A model generated the notes under the pieces. It made no database searches. It had not been told where the DNA came from and saw only the letters and a list, made by a program, of their open reading frames with translations. 64,000 nucleotides of DNA from Candidatus Nanohaloarchaea archaeon (GTDB lineage: Archaea; Nanohalarchaeota; Nanosalinia; Nanosalinales; Nanosalinaceae): NCBI GenBank assembly GCA_014297435.1, contig JACOQA010000003.1, positions 124,001 to 188,000 of the forward strand, read 5' to 3'. Shown here piece after piece: positions 1 to 8,480 of the stretch. The position numbers and the translations under genes were made by a program. Within the stretch, counting starts at the first letter, position 1. Each line of letters starts with the position of its first letter.

Positions 1-1
1 A

Positions 2-253
2 AAACTGCTTAGAAACCGTCTAAAGGACGATTTATGTAAACATGATCTTTCTAAGGCGGTTGATTCCACTTATTCACACACAGTTAAAGTGGTTGATCGT
101 TTTGAAGAACTAGAACTTATCGAAACCAAAAAAGAGGGTAGAAAAATGGTTATTACCCTAACATCAAAGGGTGTTGAGGTTGCTAAGGCTCTCGAAAACC
201 TGGAATCTGTAAAAACAAAAAAGCTGGATTTAGAAGGAGTTGAATCTGCATGA
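2..253 (+). CDS. Winged-helix (MarR/PadR-like) regulator, 3' part only
   Basis: An open frame enters from the left edge and ends at TGA 251-253; the N-terminus lies outside the window, so it is missing from the ORF track. The visible 83 residues read like the second half of a winged-helix DNA-binding domain: a recognition-helix-like stretch (STYSHTVKVVDRFEELELI) followed by a beta-wing (ETKKEGRKMVITLTSKG) and a C-terminal helix. The stop overlaps the next ATG (ATGA). It sits at the head of the provirus cluster and is one candidate for the protein that reads the 13-bp inverted repeats nearby; that link is inference. Confidence 0.6.
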   Translation, partial: KLLRNRLKDDLCKHDLSKAVDSTYSHTVKVVDRFEELELIETKKEGRKMVITLTSKGVEVAKALENLESVKTKKLDLEGVESA

Positions 254-363
254 AAAAGGATTCAATCGCTCAACGTATCTATAACGATTGTAGAAGAAGT
301 GGATTAGGACATAGCCATTCAATCCGTATAGTTAAAAGCCGTATTGGAGGTATTAAGCAGTAA
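250..363 (+). CDS. Small basic protein, provirus
   Basis: A 37-residue frame starting with an ATGA overlap with the regulator upstream and ending one base into the next ATG (TAATG). It is rich in Arg, Lys and Ser with no recognisable domain. Tight translational coupling on both sides is the main evidence that it is real; it is too short for the ORF track. Function unknown. Confidence 0.4.
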   Translation: MKKDSIAQRIYNDCRRSGLGHSHSIRIVKSRIGGIKQ

Positions 364-527
364 TGTCTGGTTTCTACCGAACCTGTTATTTATGCGGTGC
401 AGAGATTGACCAAAAGAAAAATTCTAAGCGTTTTGAAATAGAAGGGGAACCTTCTGGAATTCTTTATGGTCATAAACATGAAGTAGAGCGGAAAATCCGG
501 AGAAACGATAAATATGTAGAGGTTTAG
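363..527 (+). CDS. Small zinc-ribbon-like protein, provirus
   Basis: A 54-residue frame whose ATG overlaps the previous stop. Near the N-terminus it has CYLCG, a CxxC knuckle, and about 25 residues later a His pair in GHKHE, which could complete a C2H2-type zinc site. Short zinc-finger proteins of this kind are common in haloarchaeal viruses and plasmids. It lies in a run of four tightly spaced genes (2-975) that look like the early or control module of the provirus. Confidence 0.45.
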   Translation: MSGFYRTCYLCGAEIDQKKNSKRFEIEGEPSGILYGHKHEVERKIRRNDKYVEV

Positions 528-531
528 GAAC

Positions 532-975
532 ATGGAAGAGGTTTCTAGCCTTAAAAGTCCTGAAGCTAGAATTGAATCTCTTGAAAAAGCTGTTAGGCAT
601 TTGAAGGATAAAGTCAGAGAGTTAGAAGAACAAAAAGCCGATTTAAGCGATAGAGTACAGTTTCTTGAAAACAAAGAAGGAAAAAATCAGCCTAACAGAA
701 AGTTTAAAGTTTCTAAAAGAATTACTAACGACAAAGGAGAATTAGAAAGAGATTTTTATGATGAAAGAGCTAAAAATGTCGCTAAAGAAGTTATGAAGCG
801 TGGCAAAGCGAGAAGCGGCGAATTTGATAAAATACTCAGAGAACATGATGTCGACGTAAGTAACCCAACTAAATTGAATATAATGCGAAGATATGGCAAA
901 GCCTTTGATTTTTTCAAGTTTAAAGGGCAGAAAAAAGGCGTTAGAAAGGAATCAGCTTTAATCCATACCCCTTAG
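532..975 (+). CDS. Coiled-coil protein of the provirus control module
   Basis: 147 residues. Residues about 10-60 form a predicted coiled coil (heptads in SLEKAVRHLKDKVRELEEQK); the remainder is basic and helical and could bind nucleic acid. It starts 5 bases after the preceding gene and ends before a 400-base repeat-rich gap. No family is recognised. Its position next to the repeats makes a DNA-binding or replication role possible, but nothing in the sequence proves it. Confidence 0.55.
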   Translation: MEEVSSLKSPEARIESLEKAVRHLKDKVRELEEQKADLSDRVQFLENKEGKNQPNRKFKVSKRITNDKGELERDFYDERAKNVAKEVMKRGKARSGEFDKILREHDVDVSNPTKLNIMRRYGKAFDFFKFKGQKKGVRKESALIHTP

Positions 976-1172
976 AACCCTATTTAGCTCATTATTTTTA
1001 GGTCGAAAAAACCTTAATTTTACACGTTTCTGAAAGAAAGGCATAGCCGGAAGTTTAAGGTTTTTGCGATATTGAAAACCTTAAACTATGTAGCTGGCTG
1101 GTTCTTCTTGTAAAATTCGGTTTTGTCTAGAAGTGTGAAAAAGCGGATTTAATGTTTAAGGTTTTCTAAAAT

Positions 1173-1198
1173 ATAACACCATTATATAACACTGTTAT
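1173..1198. promoter_or_regulatory. Tandem 13-bp inverted repeats ATAACnnnGTTAT
   Basis: Two directly abutting copies: ATAACACCATTAT (1173-1185, one mismatch in the right arm) and ATAACACTGTTAT (1186-1198, perfect arms). The same motif recurs at 1352-1364 and 8481-8493. Dyad symmetry and recurrence at two key promoters point to binding sites of a dimeric provirus repressor. Confidence 0.6.
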
Positions 1199-1351
1199 AC
1201 TTTAGAAGTACACTTACAGACTCTTAACGTTAATTTTTTGGCGTAATGACTAAACAGTAAAAAACAGCGTTAAAGCCTAAAACCTTAATCTTCGGGGGGT
1301 TGGGGTCTCTAAGAAACGTGTAAAATTAAGGTTTTTAGCACGGACTTAATT

Positions 1352-1364
1352 ATAACGCCGTTAT
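1352..1364. promoter_or_regulatory. Operator-like inverted repeat over the structural-operon promoter
   Basis: ATAACGCCGTTAT, perfect 5-bp arms, embedded in an AT-rich TATA-like stretch (TTAATTATAACG) 16-28 bases before the ATG at 1380. For a leaderless archaeal gene this is where the TATA box should be, so a protein bound here would block transcription of the virion genes. Confidence 0.65.
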
Positions 1365-1379
1365 AATTTAGGACTAACT

Positions 1380-1814
1380 ATGAAACTATCAAACTTAACT
1401 CCCGGAAATTCGGACAGCTCCGGGGCGTTACTCGATTCCGGTGGTCGGGTCGCTGGTTCAATATTTCTTTTAGCGACTATGGCTCTTTTTGGCGGATTCG
1501 AACACGTCACGGGGTATTTAACTAGCGAGGCTTTTACTGTAGCCGGAGTTACCATGCTTTGGGCAGAAGTGGCGGTTATAGCGACTTCACTCTACGCGGT
1601 TGCTAACGCACAGACGACAAAGACAGGTATAAGCACGGCAGGAGCAACTTTACTTGTTTCAAGCGTGGCTTTTGTCTTTTCGAGCGGCTTGACTTCTTGG
1701 GTTAGTGGTTCTGCATCCAAGAGTCTTTTAATAACGGCTATTACGGCAGTAATCTATATAGCAACTATTGAAGGACGAGAGATAGGAGGTGCTGTGAAAA
1801 ATGTCACGAACTAA
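1380..1814 (+). CDS. Small multi-span membrane protein, pleolipovirus VP3-like
   Basis: 144 residues with about four hydrophobic spans (roughly residues 25-45, 53-75, 85-108 and 112-130) and short hydrophilic ends. In pleolipoviruses the first virion gene of the conserved block encodes a small internal membrane protein with several transmembrane helices (VP3 in HRPV-1), directly before the spike gene. Position and topology match; primary sequence similarity could not be tested. It is the first gene of an operon behind an operator-bearing promoter and overlaps the next gene by 14 bases. Confidence 0.6.
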   Translation: MKLSNLTPGNSDSSGALLDSGGRVAGSIFLLATMALFGGFEHVTGYLTSEAFTVAGVTMLWAEVAVIATSLYAVANAQTTKTGISTAGATLLVSSVAFVFSSGLTSWVSGSASKSLLITAITAVIYIATIEGREIGGAVKNVTN

Positions 1815-2826
1815 ACTGATCTTCGGCTCACTTGCCGTCCTAAGCCTCATAGGAATGGTTTCGACATCAACCGCCTACCTTTCAGCAACCGACAGCGGAT
1901 ACGACACCAGCAACTACATAACGATCACAGAACCGATCAACAAGACCACAGTTTTCTACGGCGATCTAGAACAAGGAGAAAGCGACACAATAAGTTTTGA
2001 AGCAACTGTAGACCTTCAAGCAATCGCAAACGACAAAGGCTACAATTCCCCAAGCGACTTGCATGTTGGAGCCGTAGTAGCCAACGGATTCGGAGACAAC
2101 CAAACAACCGCAAGCCTAGACAGCTACGGAACCATAAACAGAAACCTAACAAACGGAACGATGACAGTAACCGGTCAAATGCCACTTTACAACCTTAAAG
2201 ACCAGTTAGGAGACGCATTATGGAGCGAAGGCTACGGCTTCACAATATCGGCATTCAACGCCACGGACGGCTTCACAGAAGCCGACCTCACAAAGCTTGA
2301 AGCACGACATTCACACGCCTTCAAACTTGAAAGAGCACAAGACACACTCTTACAAGCAAACACCACAGAATCATGGAATTCAGCGGTCGAGACAACCACA
2401 GACTTCAAGTTTGAGAACGATTCAGCGAAAGCAACAAGCAAAAACGCATCACTACAGTTTAATGAAGTTCCAGCACAGATTTACGAAAGCCTAGAGATCG
2501 AAGTAAGCAAACAGGACGCCAACTCGAACGTAGACGCACAGATCGAATACCTCAACACCGGAAACAGCCGGACGGAAGCACTTAGTGACGGGTTGAACAC
2601 AATCGACCCGAATGTTCCGGACAACACGGAAGAGGTAAGAATCAGCATAGAAACCGACTCAGAGAACGTATCAATCGACTCTGTCAATCTATACGGCAGA
2701 TTCGACAATCTACAACTTACGCCTATAGGAGCTATAGGCGGTTCGGAGATCCCGATCATTTCAGATCTGTTGAACGGTCTGGAAAATCTGTTTAACGCGG
2801 TCTTGGAGTGGATTCCTTTCGTATGA
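1801..2826 (+). CDS. Secreted/surface protein, possible first spike subunit
   Basis: 341 residues. An N-terminal hydrophobic signal (SLAVLSLIGMVSTSTAYLSA) is followed by a long polar, Asn/Thr/Asp-rich extracellular region and a short hydrophobic C-terminus. GGAGGTG lies just upstream of the ATG at 1801. No family motif is recognised. Its placement between a VP3-like membrane protein and the larger spike-like protein suggests a virion surface protein. Some pleolipoviruses (His2) carry two spike proteins, so this could be the first of a pair; that is inference. Confidence 0.55.
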   Translation: MSRTKLIFGSLAVLSLIGMVSTSTAYLSATDSGYDTSNYITITEPINKTTVFYGDLEQGESDTISFEATVDLQAIANDKGYNSPSDLHVGAVVANGFGDNQTTASLDSYGTINRNLTNGTMTVTGQMPLYNLKDQLGDALWSEGYGFTISAFNATDGFTEADLTKLEARHSHAFKLERAQDTLLQANTTESWNSAVETTTDFKFENDSAKATSKNASLQFNEVPAQIYESLEIEVSKQDANSNVDAQIEYLNTGNSRTEALSDGLNTIDPNVPDNTEEVRISIETDSENVSIDSVNLYGRFDNLQLTPIGAIGGSEIPIISDLLNGLENLFNAVLEWIPFV

Positions 2827-4307
2827 AGCGAAAGGTCGCCACTCTGACCCTAATTTCTCTTATCCTCATCAGCACCGCATCAGCCTTAGCTTTATCTTCT
2901 GTTGCCGTAGCCTCAGGTATTGGAGTTTGTGCTATTGATGCAGTTGCCGGAGACGGATGTTTCGGATTCGGCGGAGACGGAGAAATTGACGGAGCAACAC
3001 CAGACGAAGTTAAAAACAGCATATACGGCAACGGAGTATTTAGGGAAGATCAAAGACAACGCATGGTTACGCAGGTTTCTAGCTATGCGAATCAGAGCTA
3101 CGGAGTTTCGATGGGTCAAGCCAAAATGTACGGCATAGAAGCCCACAACAACGGTTCAGCGAAATCTGTAGCCTATAACAAGATCCAGAGCGAGGTAAAC
3201 GACTTTTACGCAACATATCAGCTTTCACTTATCAGAGACAGAAACACCGAAGCCCTCAAGTTCAACGAATCACTTAACACGATCCAAGCAACGAATGAAC
3301 TCAGCACAGAAGATGTTTTCAGAGTCAAAGCATCCTCTGACAGCCACTCAGGAAACGTCCATAATGCCGAGATCGTCGAGGAATCGGTAACTCTAGTCAA
3401 CGGATCAGAAATTAAAAGTTATCAAGTAAACGTAAGTTTCACAGATGGTTATACAGATAGTGAGATTGTTGAAGAGGTCTACACAGAACTAGGCAAGTTT
3501 AAGAGCGACCTATCCGATCCCGAAGCAGTCATCGGCAAGGACAGCGATGGCGATACTGCAAGATTTCTTGATAACAGCGATTACAGCGAAGCATGGAACG
3601 AAATTAACGGACATCGCCAAAGAGCGATTGACAACGTGAACAACGTCATCGACAAGGTTTACAGCCAGTACGACCCCGGAGAAATCGATTTGAAGGACAC
3701 GATGACCCCACTAGAACTCTTACAGACAGCATCAACCAACTACGAGGACACGGGCTATTACGGCTATGCGTCCCTTTCGTTGGAGTACATGGGTCTTTCA
3801 AGCAACGAAAGCTATGCGTTCAACGTGACATGGAACAACCAAGGTGTAGACGAGAAAACCGGGCACGGACAGTTATTTGTCAACAAGGACGACTTTAGCA
3901 ACGGTCTCGAAGTTGACACGACTTATGACGCATCGAATCGACCGGCTTGGTTCGTCCACAGCAACGACAACGGAAAAGCCCAAACAACACGCCTCAACGG
4001 CACTTTCACAATCAACGAAATGACAGACACGGAAACAGGCGAAACTGTGAACAGTACAGGCGTACAAAGCACAAAGTTAGTGACGACAAACACGACCAAG
4101 CTTGAAGAACAGCTTTCAGAACTACGAGAGGACATGAAAGACCTTCAAGGCGGCGGAATCACCCCAGTTGTCGATGGATTCACGGACTGGGTTTCTGGCG
4201 TGTTCGGAAGCCTAAAGAAAGGAATTGGAGCATTAGTTATCGTCCTTGCCGGTCTAGCGGCTTTAAGCTCCGGCGTTGGAAGAAACTCGGGAGGAGGCGA
4301 TAACTAG
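2823..4307 (+). CDS. Spike-like protein with C-terminal coiled coil and membrane anchor
   Basis: 494 residues from ATG 2823, chosen over ATG 2808 because it gives an ATGA overlap with the upstream stop and places the signal peptide (TLTLISLILISTASALALSS) right at the N-terminus. A long acidic, Asn-rich ectodomain includes a likely disulfide pair near residues 32 and 42 (CAIDAVAGDGC). Near the end come a short coiled coil (TTKLEEQLSELREDMKDLQ) and a hydrophobic anchor (GALVIVLAGLAALSSGVG) with a small polar tail. Signal peptide, ectodomain, coiled coil and anchor in this order is the VP4 spike architecture of pleolipoviruses, where the spike serves receptor binding and fusion. Confidence 0.65.
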   Translation: MKRKVATLTLISLILISTASALALSSVAVASGIGVCAIDAVAGDGCFGFGGDGEIDGATPDEVKNSIYGNGVFREDQRQRMVTQVSSYANQSYGVSMGQAKMYGIEAHNNGSAKSVAYNKIQSEVNDFYATYQLSLIRDRNTEALKFNESLNTIQATNELSTEDVFRVKASSDSHSGNVHNAEIVEESVTLVNGSEIKSYQVNVSFTDGYTDSEIVEEVYTELGKFKSDLSDPEAVIGKDSDGDTARFLDNSDYSEAWNEINGHRQRAIDNVNNVIDKVYSQYDPGEIDLKDTMTPLELLQTASTNYEDTGYYGYASLSLEYMGLSSNESYAFNVTWNNQGVDEKTGHGQLFVNKDDFSNGLEVDTTYDASNRPAWFVHSNDNGKAQTTRLNGTFTINEMTDTETGETVNSTGVQSTKLVTTNTTKLEEQLSELREDMKDLQGGGITPVVDGFTDWVSGVFGSLKKGIGALVIVLAGLAALSSGVGRNSGGGDN

Positions 4308-4309
4308 AA

Positions 4310-4825
4310 ATGAAGGTGAAAAAACCCGCCTTCATGCTTCTCTTCTTTATTGCTCTTATATCTGGAGGACTAGCCCAGTCTTCAAACTCCTCTTCTTCTT
4401 TTGAAGACTCTTCAATTATCAGTATTGATGAAACAACAAAGATTGTAAACACGACATGGGGTTCTAACGGAGTTAAAATTGTTTTCGATTCCGAAATACC
4501 TAAACTAATCAGTATTACAGATGTTAATAGTATTTCAAGTACTGGAGCGTCGACAGTAAACTTTAAGCGTACTAGATTATCGCCCGGAATGACTACAGTA
4601 CGGATGGATTTAACTATGAAAAGAGGTGACATGAAGGCTATAATAGGATCAGGTAAAACTTTTGTATCAATTTCAAATCCTTCTAAGCCGTTACTTTCCA
4701 ATATAACACGATTAGACTTTTATTTGGAGGGCTTGATGGTTGCCGTCTTTACATCGCTACAAGTAGTTTGGAGGCATAAATGGTACTATTACCGGCTTAA
4801 AAAGGGGCTTAACAGGGTGATTTAA
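4310..4825 (+). CDS. Membrane-anchored secreted protein, pleolipovirus ORF6-like
   Basis: 171 residues with an N-terminal signal (AFMLLFFIALISGGLAQ), a Ser-rich linker, a beta-rich ectodomain and a C-terminal hydrophobic span (LEGLMVAVFTSLQVVW) ending in a basic tail (RLKKGLNR). The gene starts two bases after the spike-like gene. A conserved small membrane protein follows the spike in pleolipoviruses (ORF6 position); the match here is by order and topology only. Confidence 0.5.
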   Translation: MKVKKPAFMLLFFIALISGGLAQSSNSSSSFEDSSIISIDETTKIVNTTWGSNGVKIVFDSEIPKLISITDVNSISSTGASTVNFKRTRLSPGMTTVRMDLTMKRGDMKAIIGSGKTFVSISNPSKPLLSNITRLDFYLEGLMVAVFTSLQVVWRHKWYYYRLKKGLNRVI

Positions 4826-4830
4826 CTAAA

Positions 4831-5664
4831 ATGGTTTCAATAACTCCAAGCAAAACAGTTAAGCGTAAAAACCCGGACAATAACCGTGAAAAAGTTCATA
4901 AATTTGTTATGGAACATCGAGCGGTTTCCGGGTTTACTATAGCCGGGGTTGTAGCTCTGTTTTTCTTTAAAATAATTCCCTTGCCGTTTATCGGCTTGAT
5001 ACCATCAGGAATTTATAAGATCGGCGTTATGGCAGTAATTGCAAACGTATTAGCTTTTTATCCGTCTAAAAAGATTTTTCAATTCATGAAAACCGACCCA
5101 GTAGACTGGATATTGGAGTTATATATCAATCCGGAGAATGAGAAAACTATAAAGGGTTACACATACTTTAAAGGACGATTTGAGGAAGAATACACTTTTA
5201 AGGAAGGAAGCCCAATTAAAGAGACTAGTAAAAGAGGTAAAGATGTTTATATAGTGAATAATATTGATAAGGAAAATAAAGAGGTTGTAGCTCCAGAACT
5301 TGGAGAATACAACGACATAGAATTTTTATCCAAAGTCGAAACGATTGAAGCCAACCGCTTGAGAAATAGAAAATTAGCAAAAGCCGGAGGAAAGGCTTTA
5401 AGGCGTTTAAGAACCATAGCCGACCGAATGAAAGCCAAGCATTACAATAGAAACCAAAAAAAGGATATAGAAATGGTCGAAGCTGATCCAGAAATGATTC
5501 TGGATGAGGTCGAAGCTGAAATTCCCGAGCTTCTCGGGGATTCGGACGAGGACGAGGACGACACAAGTATTCAAAAAATTTTAAGAGAAGTTGAGAGTCC
5601 ACAAGATGAGTATAACGCCAGTTTAGAGTTCTCGACTGGCTCCGGTGGTGAATCTGATGAGTGA
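4831..5664 (+). CDS. Two-span membrane protein with long cytoplasmic tail, pleolipovirus ORF7-like
   Basis: 277 residues. After a basic N-terminus come two hydrophobic segments (about residues 34-57 and 62-80). The remaining 190 residues are hydrophilic, first basic (RNRKLAKAGGKALRRLRTIADRMK) and then very acidic (DSDEDEDDT). It probably sits in the host or virion membrane with the tail inside. It lies between the ORF6-like gene and the ATPase, the ORF7 position in pleolipoviruses, and overlaps the ATPase gene. Confidence 0.5.
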   Translation: MVSITPSKTVKRKNPDNNREKVHKFVMEHRAVSGFTIAGVVALFFFKIIPLPFIGLIPSGIYKIGVMAVIANVLAFYPSKKIFQFMKTDPVDWILELYINPENEKTIKGYTYFKGRFEEEYTFKEGSPIKETSKRGKDVYIVNNIDKENKEVVAPELGEYNDIEFLSKVETIEANRLRNRKLAKAGGKALRRLRTIADRMKAKHYNRNQKKDIEMVEADPEMILDEVEAEIPELLGDSDEDEDDTSIQKILREVESPQDEYNASLEFSTGSGGESDE

Positions 5665-6736
5665 CGTGCTTAGTGGGGATAAGTTGGAAGAACATAAAGT
5701 CTTGATTTCACGGATTCTGCGAGAGGTTCTTAAATCCGACAATAACGACTTGTACGCCTATGAGAATGCCGGGCTTCTAGATCCTGAAGCTCTTGAATAT
5801 CTTTCAAAGTTTGAAAGGTACAACGATTCGGATTATACCAAAGACGAGCGTTACCGTACAGTATTAAAGAGAAACACAAGTAAAAACATTAATGAGGCGA
5901 TTCGAGAGGGCGACATCCATCGCATGGCTCATGCGATTGGGTTAAGCACGGGAGACAAGAAAACGGATTACAGAAAAATTGAGGATGACTTTAAACCGTT
6001 TATAGCCCAAGAAGGTAAAATATACTATATCTCCGGCAACCCTAACAGCGGTAAAACCAATCTCGCGTTGTTTATGGCTGAGTTATGGCGTGAAGAGGTT
6101 GGTGGCGATGTCGCAAGTAATATTTCAAGTGTTAAGGCGTTTAGAACTGTGGAAAGCTTTAAAGAACTTAAAAGCTTCTTTGAAGAACCCGGCGAGAAAT
6201 TCTTTATTGCGGATGACTTTTCAAACCATGCCTCCGGTTATTCTGGCGATAGACAAAAATTTGAACAAAAAATTCGGAAGACGACAAACTTCATAGCCAA
6301 ATACAAGGCTTCTCTAGCCTTCATCGGTCATACAGGAATGGATTTACATGCGGATGCTCGGAGAAAAGCCAGATTTTTGGATAAAAAGAATAAAACGCAT
6401 GTAGATGTATTTAAAGGCGTTAAGAACGGTCAAGGCACGAATAAGAAAATGACCCTTGAATCAATTCCAGAGACTAAACATGGTTATGACCCATATGAGA
6501 AGACTAAATGGGATTGGAACATCGAAGAGGATGGCACGGACGAGAAAGAGATAAGAAAAGAGATTAACGAACGAATCAAAAAACTAGCTCTTCAGAAAAA
6601 CACGATTAAGAGAAGTGACGACCTTGGCGAGTATAAAACACGTTTGGCAAAGCTTGAGATGCGGGATTTTGCCGAAGACTCAAGCGACTGGCGTTTTAAA
6701 ACAAGCCCTCAAAGACTCGAAAAACGCCGTATATAA
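5657..6736 (+). CDS. P-loop ATPase, pleolipovirus VP8-like
   Basis: 359 residues from ATG 5657; in-frame GTG codons at 5645 and 5648 are alternatives, but ATG 5657 has GGTGGTG upstream. Walker A is GNPNSGKTN (about residue 125) after YYIS, and Walker B is FFIADD (about residue 183). The N-terminal 110 residues are helical and acidic, the C-terminus basic. A P-loop ATPase of this size closes the conserved virion block in pleolipoviruses (VP8), where a role in assembly or genome handling is supposed. The start overlaps the upstream membrane-protein gene by 8 bases, showing translational coupling. Confidence 0.7.
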   Translation: MSDVLSGDKLEEHKVLISRILREVLKSDNNDLYAYENAGLLDPEALEYLSKFERYNDSDYTKDERYRTVLKRNTSKNINEAIREGDIHRMAHAIGLSTGDKKTDYRKIEDDFKPFIAQEGKIYYISGNPNSGKTNLALFMAELWREEVGGDVASNISSVKAFRTVESFKELKSFFEEPGEKFFIADDFSNHASGYSGDRQKFEQKIRKTTNFIAKYKASLAFIGHTGMDLHADARRKARFLDKKNKTHVDVFKGVKNGQGTNKKMTLESIPETKHGYDPYEKTKWDWNIEEDGTDEKEIRKEINERIKKLALQKNTIKRSDDLGEYKTRLAKLEMRDFAEDSSDWRFKTSPQRLEKRRI

Positions 6737-7208
6737 TAAAGGACATATATCTTCGAGCAGATTCTTTATAAAGAATAAGATCTAGATCCTGCCGATAGGT
6801 TTTATACATCCTTTATTCTAGAGTTTTCAGATATCGCAAGATATAACGGCTTTTTCAAAATTTCATAGATGACTCACTCGAACCGGTCAAATCGGCATTT
6901 TTCAGGCTTTGACTATACGTTTTATAGGCATCTCACAAAGGCAAATGTGAAAGTTGGTACATCTCTGGCGTTTAACCATGCCCAATCTAAAAAATGATTT
7001 GTAAGGTCTATATATCGGACATAGAAGCTCCGAGATTCGAGATATAGATTAGAAGATTCAAATTCTTTGAACTTCCCGCAATATCTCATACCAGGAGGGT
7101 TAATCAGGGTCAAAAAATTGAGTATATCAGGATTCCCCGAATGAGCAAAGCAATTATGTCCGAAAGCTGTTTAAATATCCGTGAATATTTCGGTTCAGGG
7201 CGATAACT
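6737..7208. other. 472-base non-coding gap in the provirus
   Basis: No convincing frame on either strand; the 63-residue minus-strand frame at 6922-7113 has no start context and no neighbours. A perfect 16-base palindrome, ATTCTTTATAAAGAAT, lies at 6761-6776. AT-rich promoter-like stretches precede the small gene at 7209. The gap separates the virion operon from the integration module. Confidence 0.5.
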
Positions 7209-7436
7209 GTGGGAAAAAGGGTTGATATTCCGGTCAAGGACATAGAAGAAGAGTTTAAAAACGTCAGAGAGTTTATTGAAACCGAATACCCGGGTCGTGA
7301 AAGCTATGGAAAGCGTTTTATAGGTAAGAAAGCTTTTAGCATCGCATCAAAGCAGGTTGACGACTGGAAACATGAAACAAAAGACATAAAGGACGACTGG
7401 CATAGCTTAAAGAAAGAAATAGAAGATACAATTTAA
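7209..7436 (+). CDS. Small protein paired with the integrase
   Basis: 75 residues from a GTG start, hydrophilic, with a conserved-looking RFIGKKAFSIASKQVDDW segment. No recognised family. It converges on the integrase gene and their stop codons interlock (TTAA shared at 7433-7436). Small genes next to the integrase are typical of SNJ2-type temperate pleolipoviruses and related haloarchaeal elements; a role in integration control is only a guess. Confidence 0.5.
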   Translation: MGKRVDIPVKDIEEEFKNVREFIETEYPGRESYGKRFIGKKAFSIASKQVDDWKHETKDIKDDWHSLKKEIEDTI

Positions 7437-8407
7437 GCTTTTATTTCTTCTTCTTGAGACCATAGCTTATTCATAGCCTCGTCTAAATCGCTATTAGCCA
7501 TTCTGATGTATTTACGGGCATGTTTAGACCCCTGAACCCAACCAAAAAATTGGCAAATTTGAGGTTGATTAAGACCCTTTTTAGCTAAATATGTCGCTCG
7601 TCCTTTCCTAAAAGCATGGAAGTTTGTTTTACATTCAATACCGCCAGACCGGTCTAAAATATCTTCCATTTGGTTTCTCATACCTTGATAGGTTATAATA
7701 TCATTCTTATTTAGTTTAGTAAAAATATAACTGTCTCTGGACGCGTTAGGATGTTCTTTTTGCCATTTCTTTAGATGCTTGACCGATTCTTTAACAGGAA
7801 CTTTTCTCTTAATTGTTTTTGAGTTAGTAAAGCGGATTTTATGACCTTTTTCAACACTTTGGAGGTCTTTCCATTTAATATGAAGAACCTCAGAGATTCT
7901 ACCCCCAGTTTCCCACAAAACAGAGATAAACGCTTTATCCCTAGGATTAACAGCGTGTTCTTGTAGCTTCTTTACTTGCTCAGGGCATGGTAATTCGTCT
8001 GGATCGGTAAAGGATTGCTCATTTTTCTTTACCATGACTGTAACAAAATCTGTTATCTCAGGGTTTTGTGTGCCTTTATGCCAACTATAGAACTTTTTAA
8101 TTGCTTTTTTATACTCTGCTAGGGTGTGAGGCGAGTAATCCTTTTTATTTATTCTATCTTGGTTGATCTTGCCAACTAAACTTATTATATCCGATCTCTC
8201 AGCTTCTTTAAGTTCAAAGTCTACAATACTCTCCAACGTGTTGAAAGTGGTCATATAACGGCAAATTCTGGATGTACTGAGCCCCTGAGCCATTAAATAG
8301 TCTTTAAAATCCAATATCGCTTCTTTATTAGACCTAGAGTAATTTCCATCTTTGATATTTTGTACCTGACCATTTAGGTCGGAATTTCGATTGTATATTT
8401 CGGACAT
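7433..8407 (-). CDS. int: Tyrosine recombinase (integrase) of the provirus
   Basis: 324 residues. The N-terminal 100 residues resemble the SAM-like core-binding domain (YLMAQGLSTSRICRYMTTFN). The catalytic domain shows the first Arg in TGGRISEVLHIKWKD, HxxR in HAFRKGRATYLAKKG, the following FFGW, and the nucleophile Tyr in ARKYIRM. All main catalytic residues are present, so it should be active. It is the rightmost gene of the element, as expected next to an attachment site. An inverted repeat identical in type to the virion-operon operator lies about 75 bases upstream. It is related to the second integrase at 42196. Confidence 0.9.
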   Translation of the reverse strand: MSEIYNRNSDLNGQVQNIKDGNYSRSNKEAILDFKDYLMAQGLSTSRICRYMTTFNTLESIVDFELKEAERSDIISLVGKINQDRINKKDYSPHTLAEYKKAIKKFYSWHKGTQNPEITDFVTVMVKKNEQSFTDPDELPCPEQVKKLQEHAVNPRDKAFISVLWETGGRISEVLHIKWKDLQSVEKGHKIRFTNSKTIKRKVPVKESVKHLKKWQKEHPNASRDSYIFTKLNKNDIITYQGMRNQMEDILDRSGGIECKTNFHAFRKGRATYLAKKGLNQPQICQFFGWVQGSKHARKYIRMANSDLDEAMNKLWSQEEEIKA

Positions 8408-8480
8408 ATGTATACCATACCCGATATATTAACTTTTTTATAACCTTTGTTACCTTTAGGTAAAAACACTTATTTCGTCA

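Larger units (their letters stand above)
976..1379. repeat. Intergenic region with six alternating AAAACCTTAA repeats
   Basis: AT-rich, non-coding. The decamer AAAACCTTAA occurs at 1008-1017, 1075-1084 and 1279-1288, and its reverse complement at 1055-1064, 1156-1165 and 1326-1335, so orientation alternates strictly + - + - + -. The first and last inverted pairs have the same start-to-start spacing of 47 bases. The region also holds three 13-bp inverted repeats (listed separately). Such an arrangement suits a replication origin or a multi-site regulatory region of the provirus; which of the two is not decided by sequence alone. Confidence 0.7.

Noticed and set aside
5225-5695. 156-residue minus-strand frame
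   Set aside because: Opposite the ORF7-like gene; no start context, composition typical of antisense.
6922-7113. 63-residue minus-strand frame in the provirus gap
   Set aside because: No start signal, no neighbour coupling and random-looking composition.
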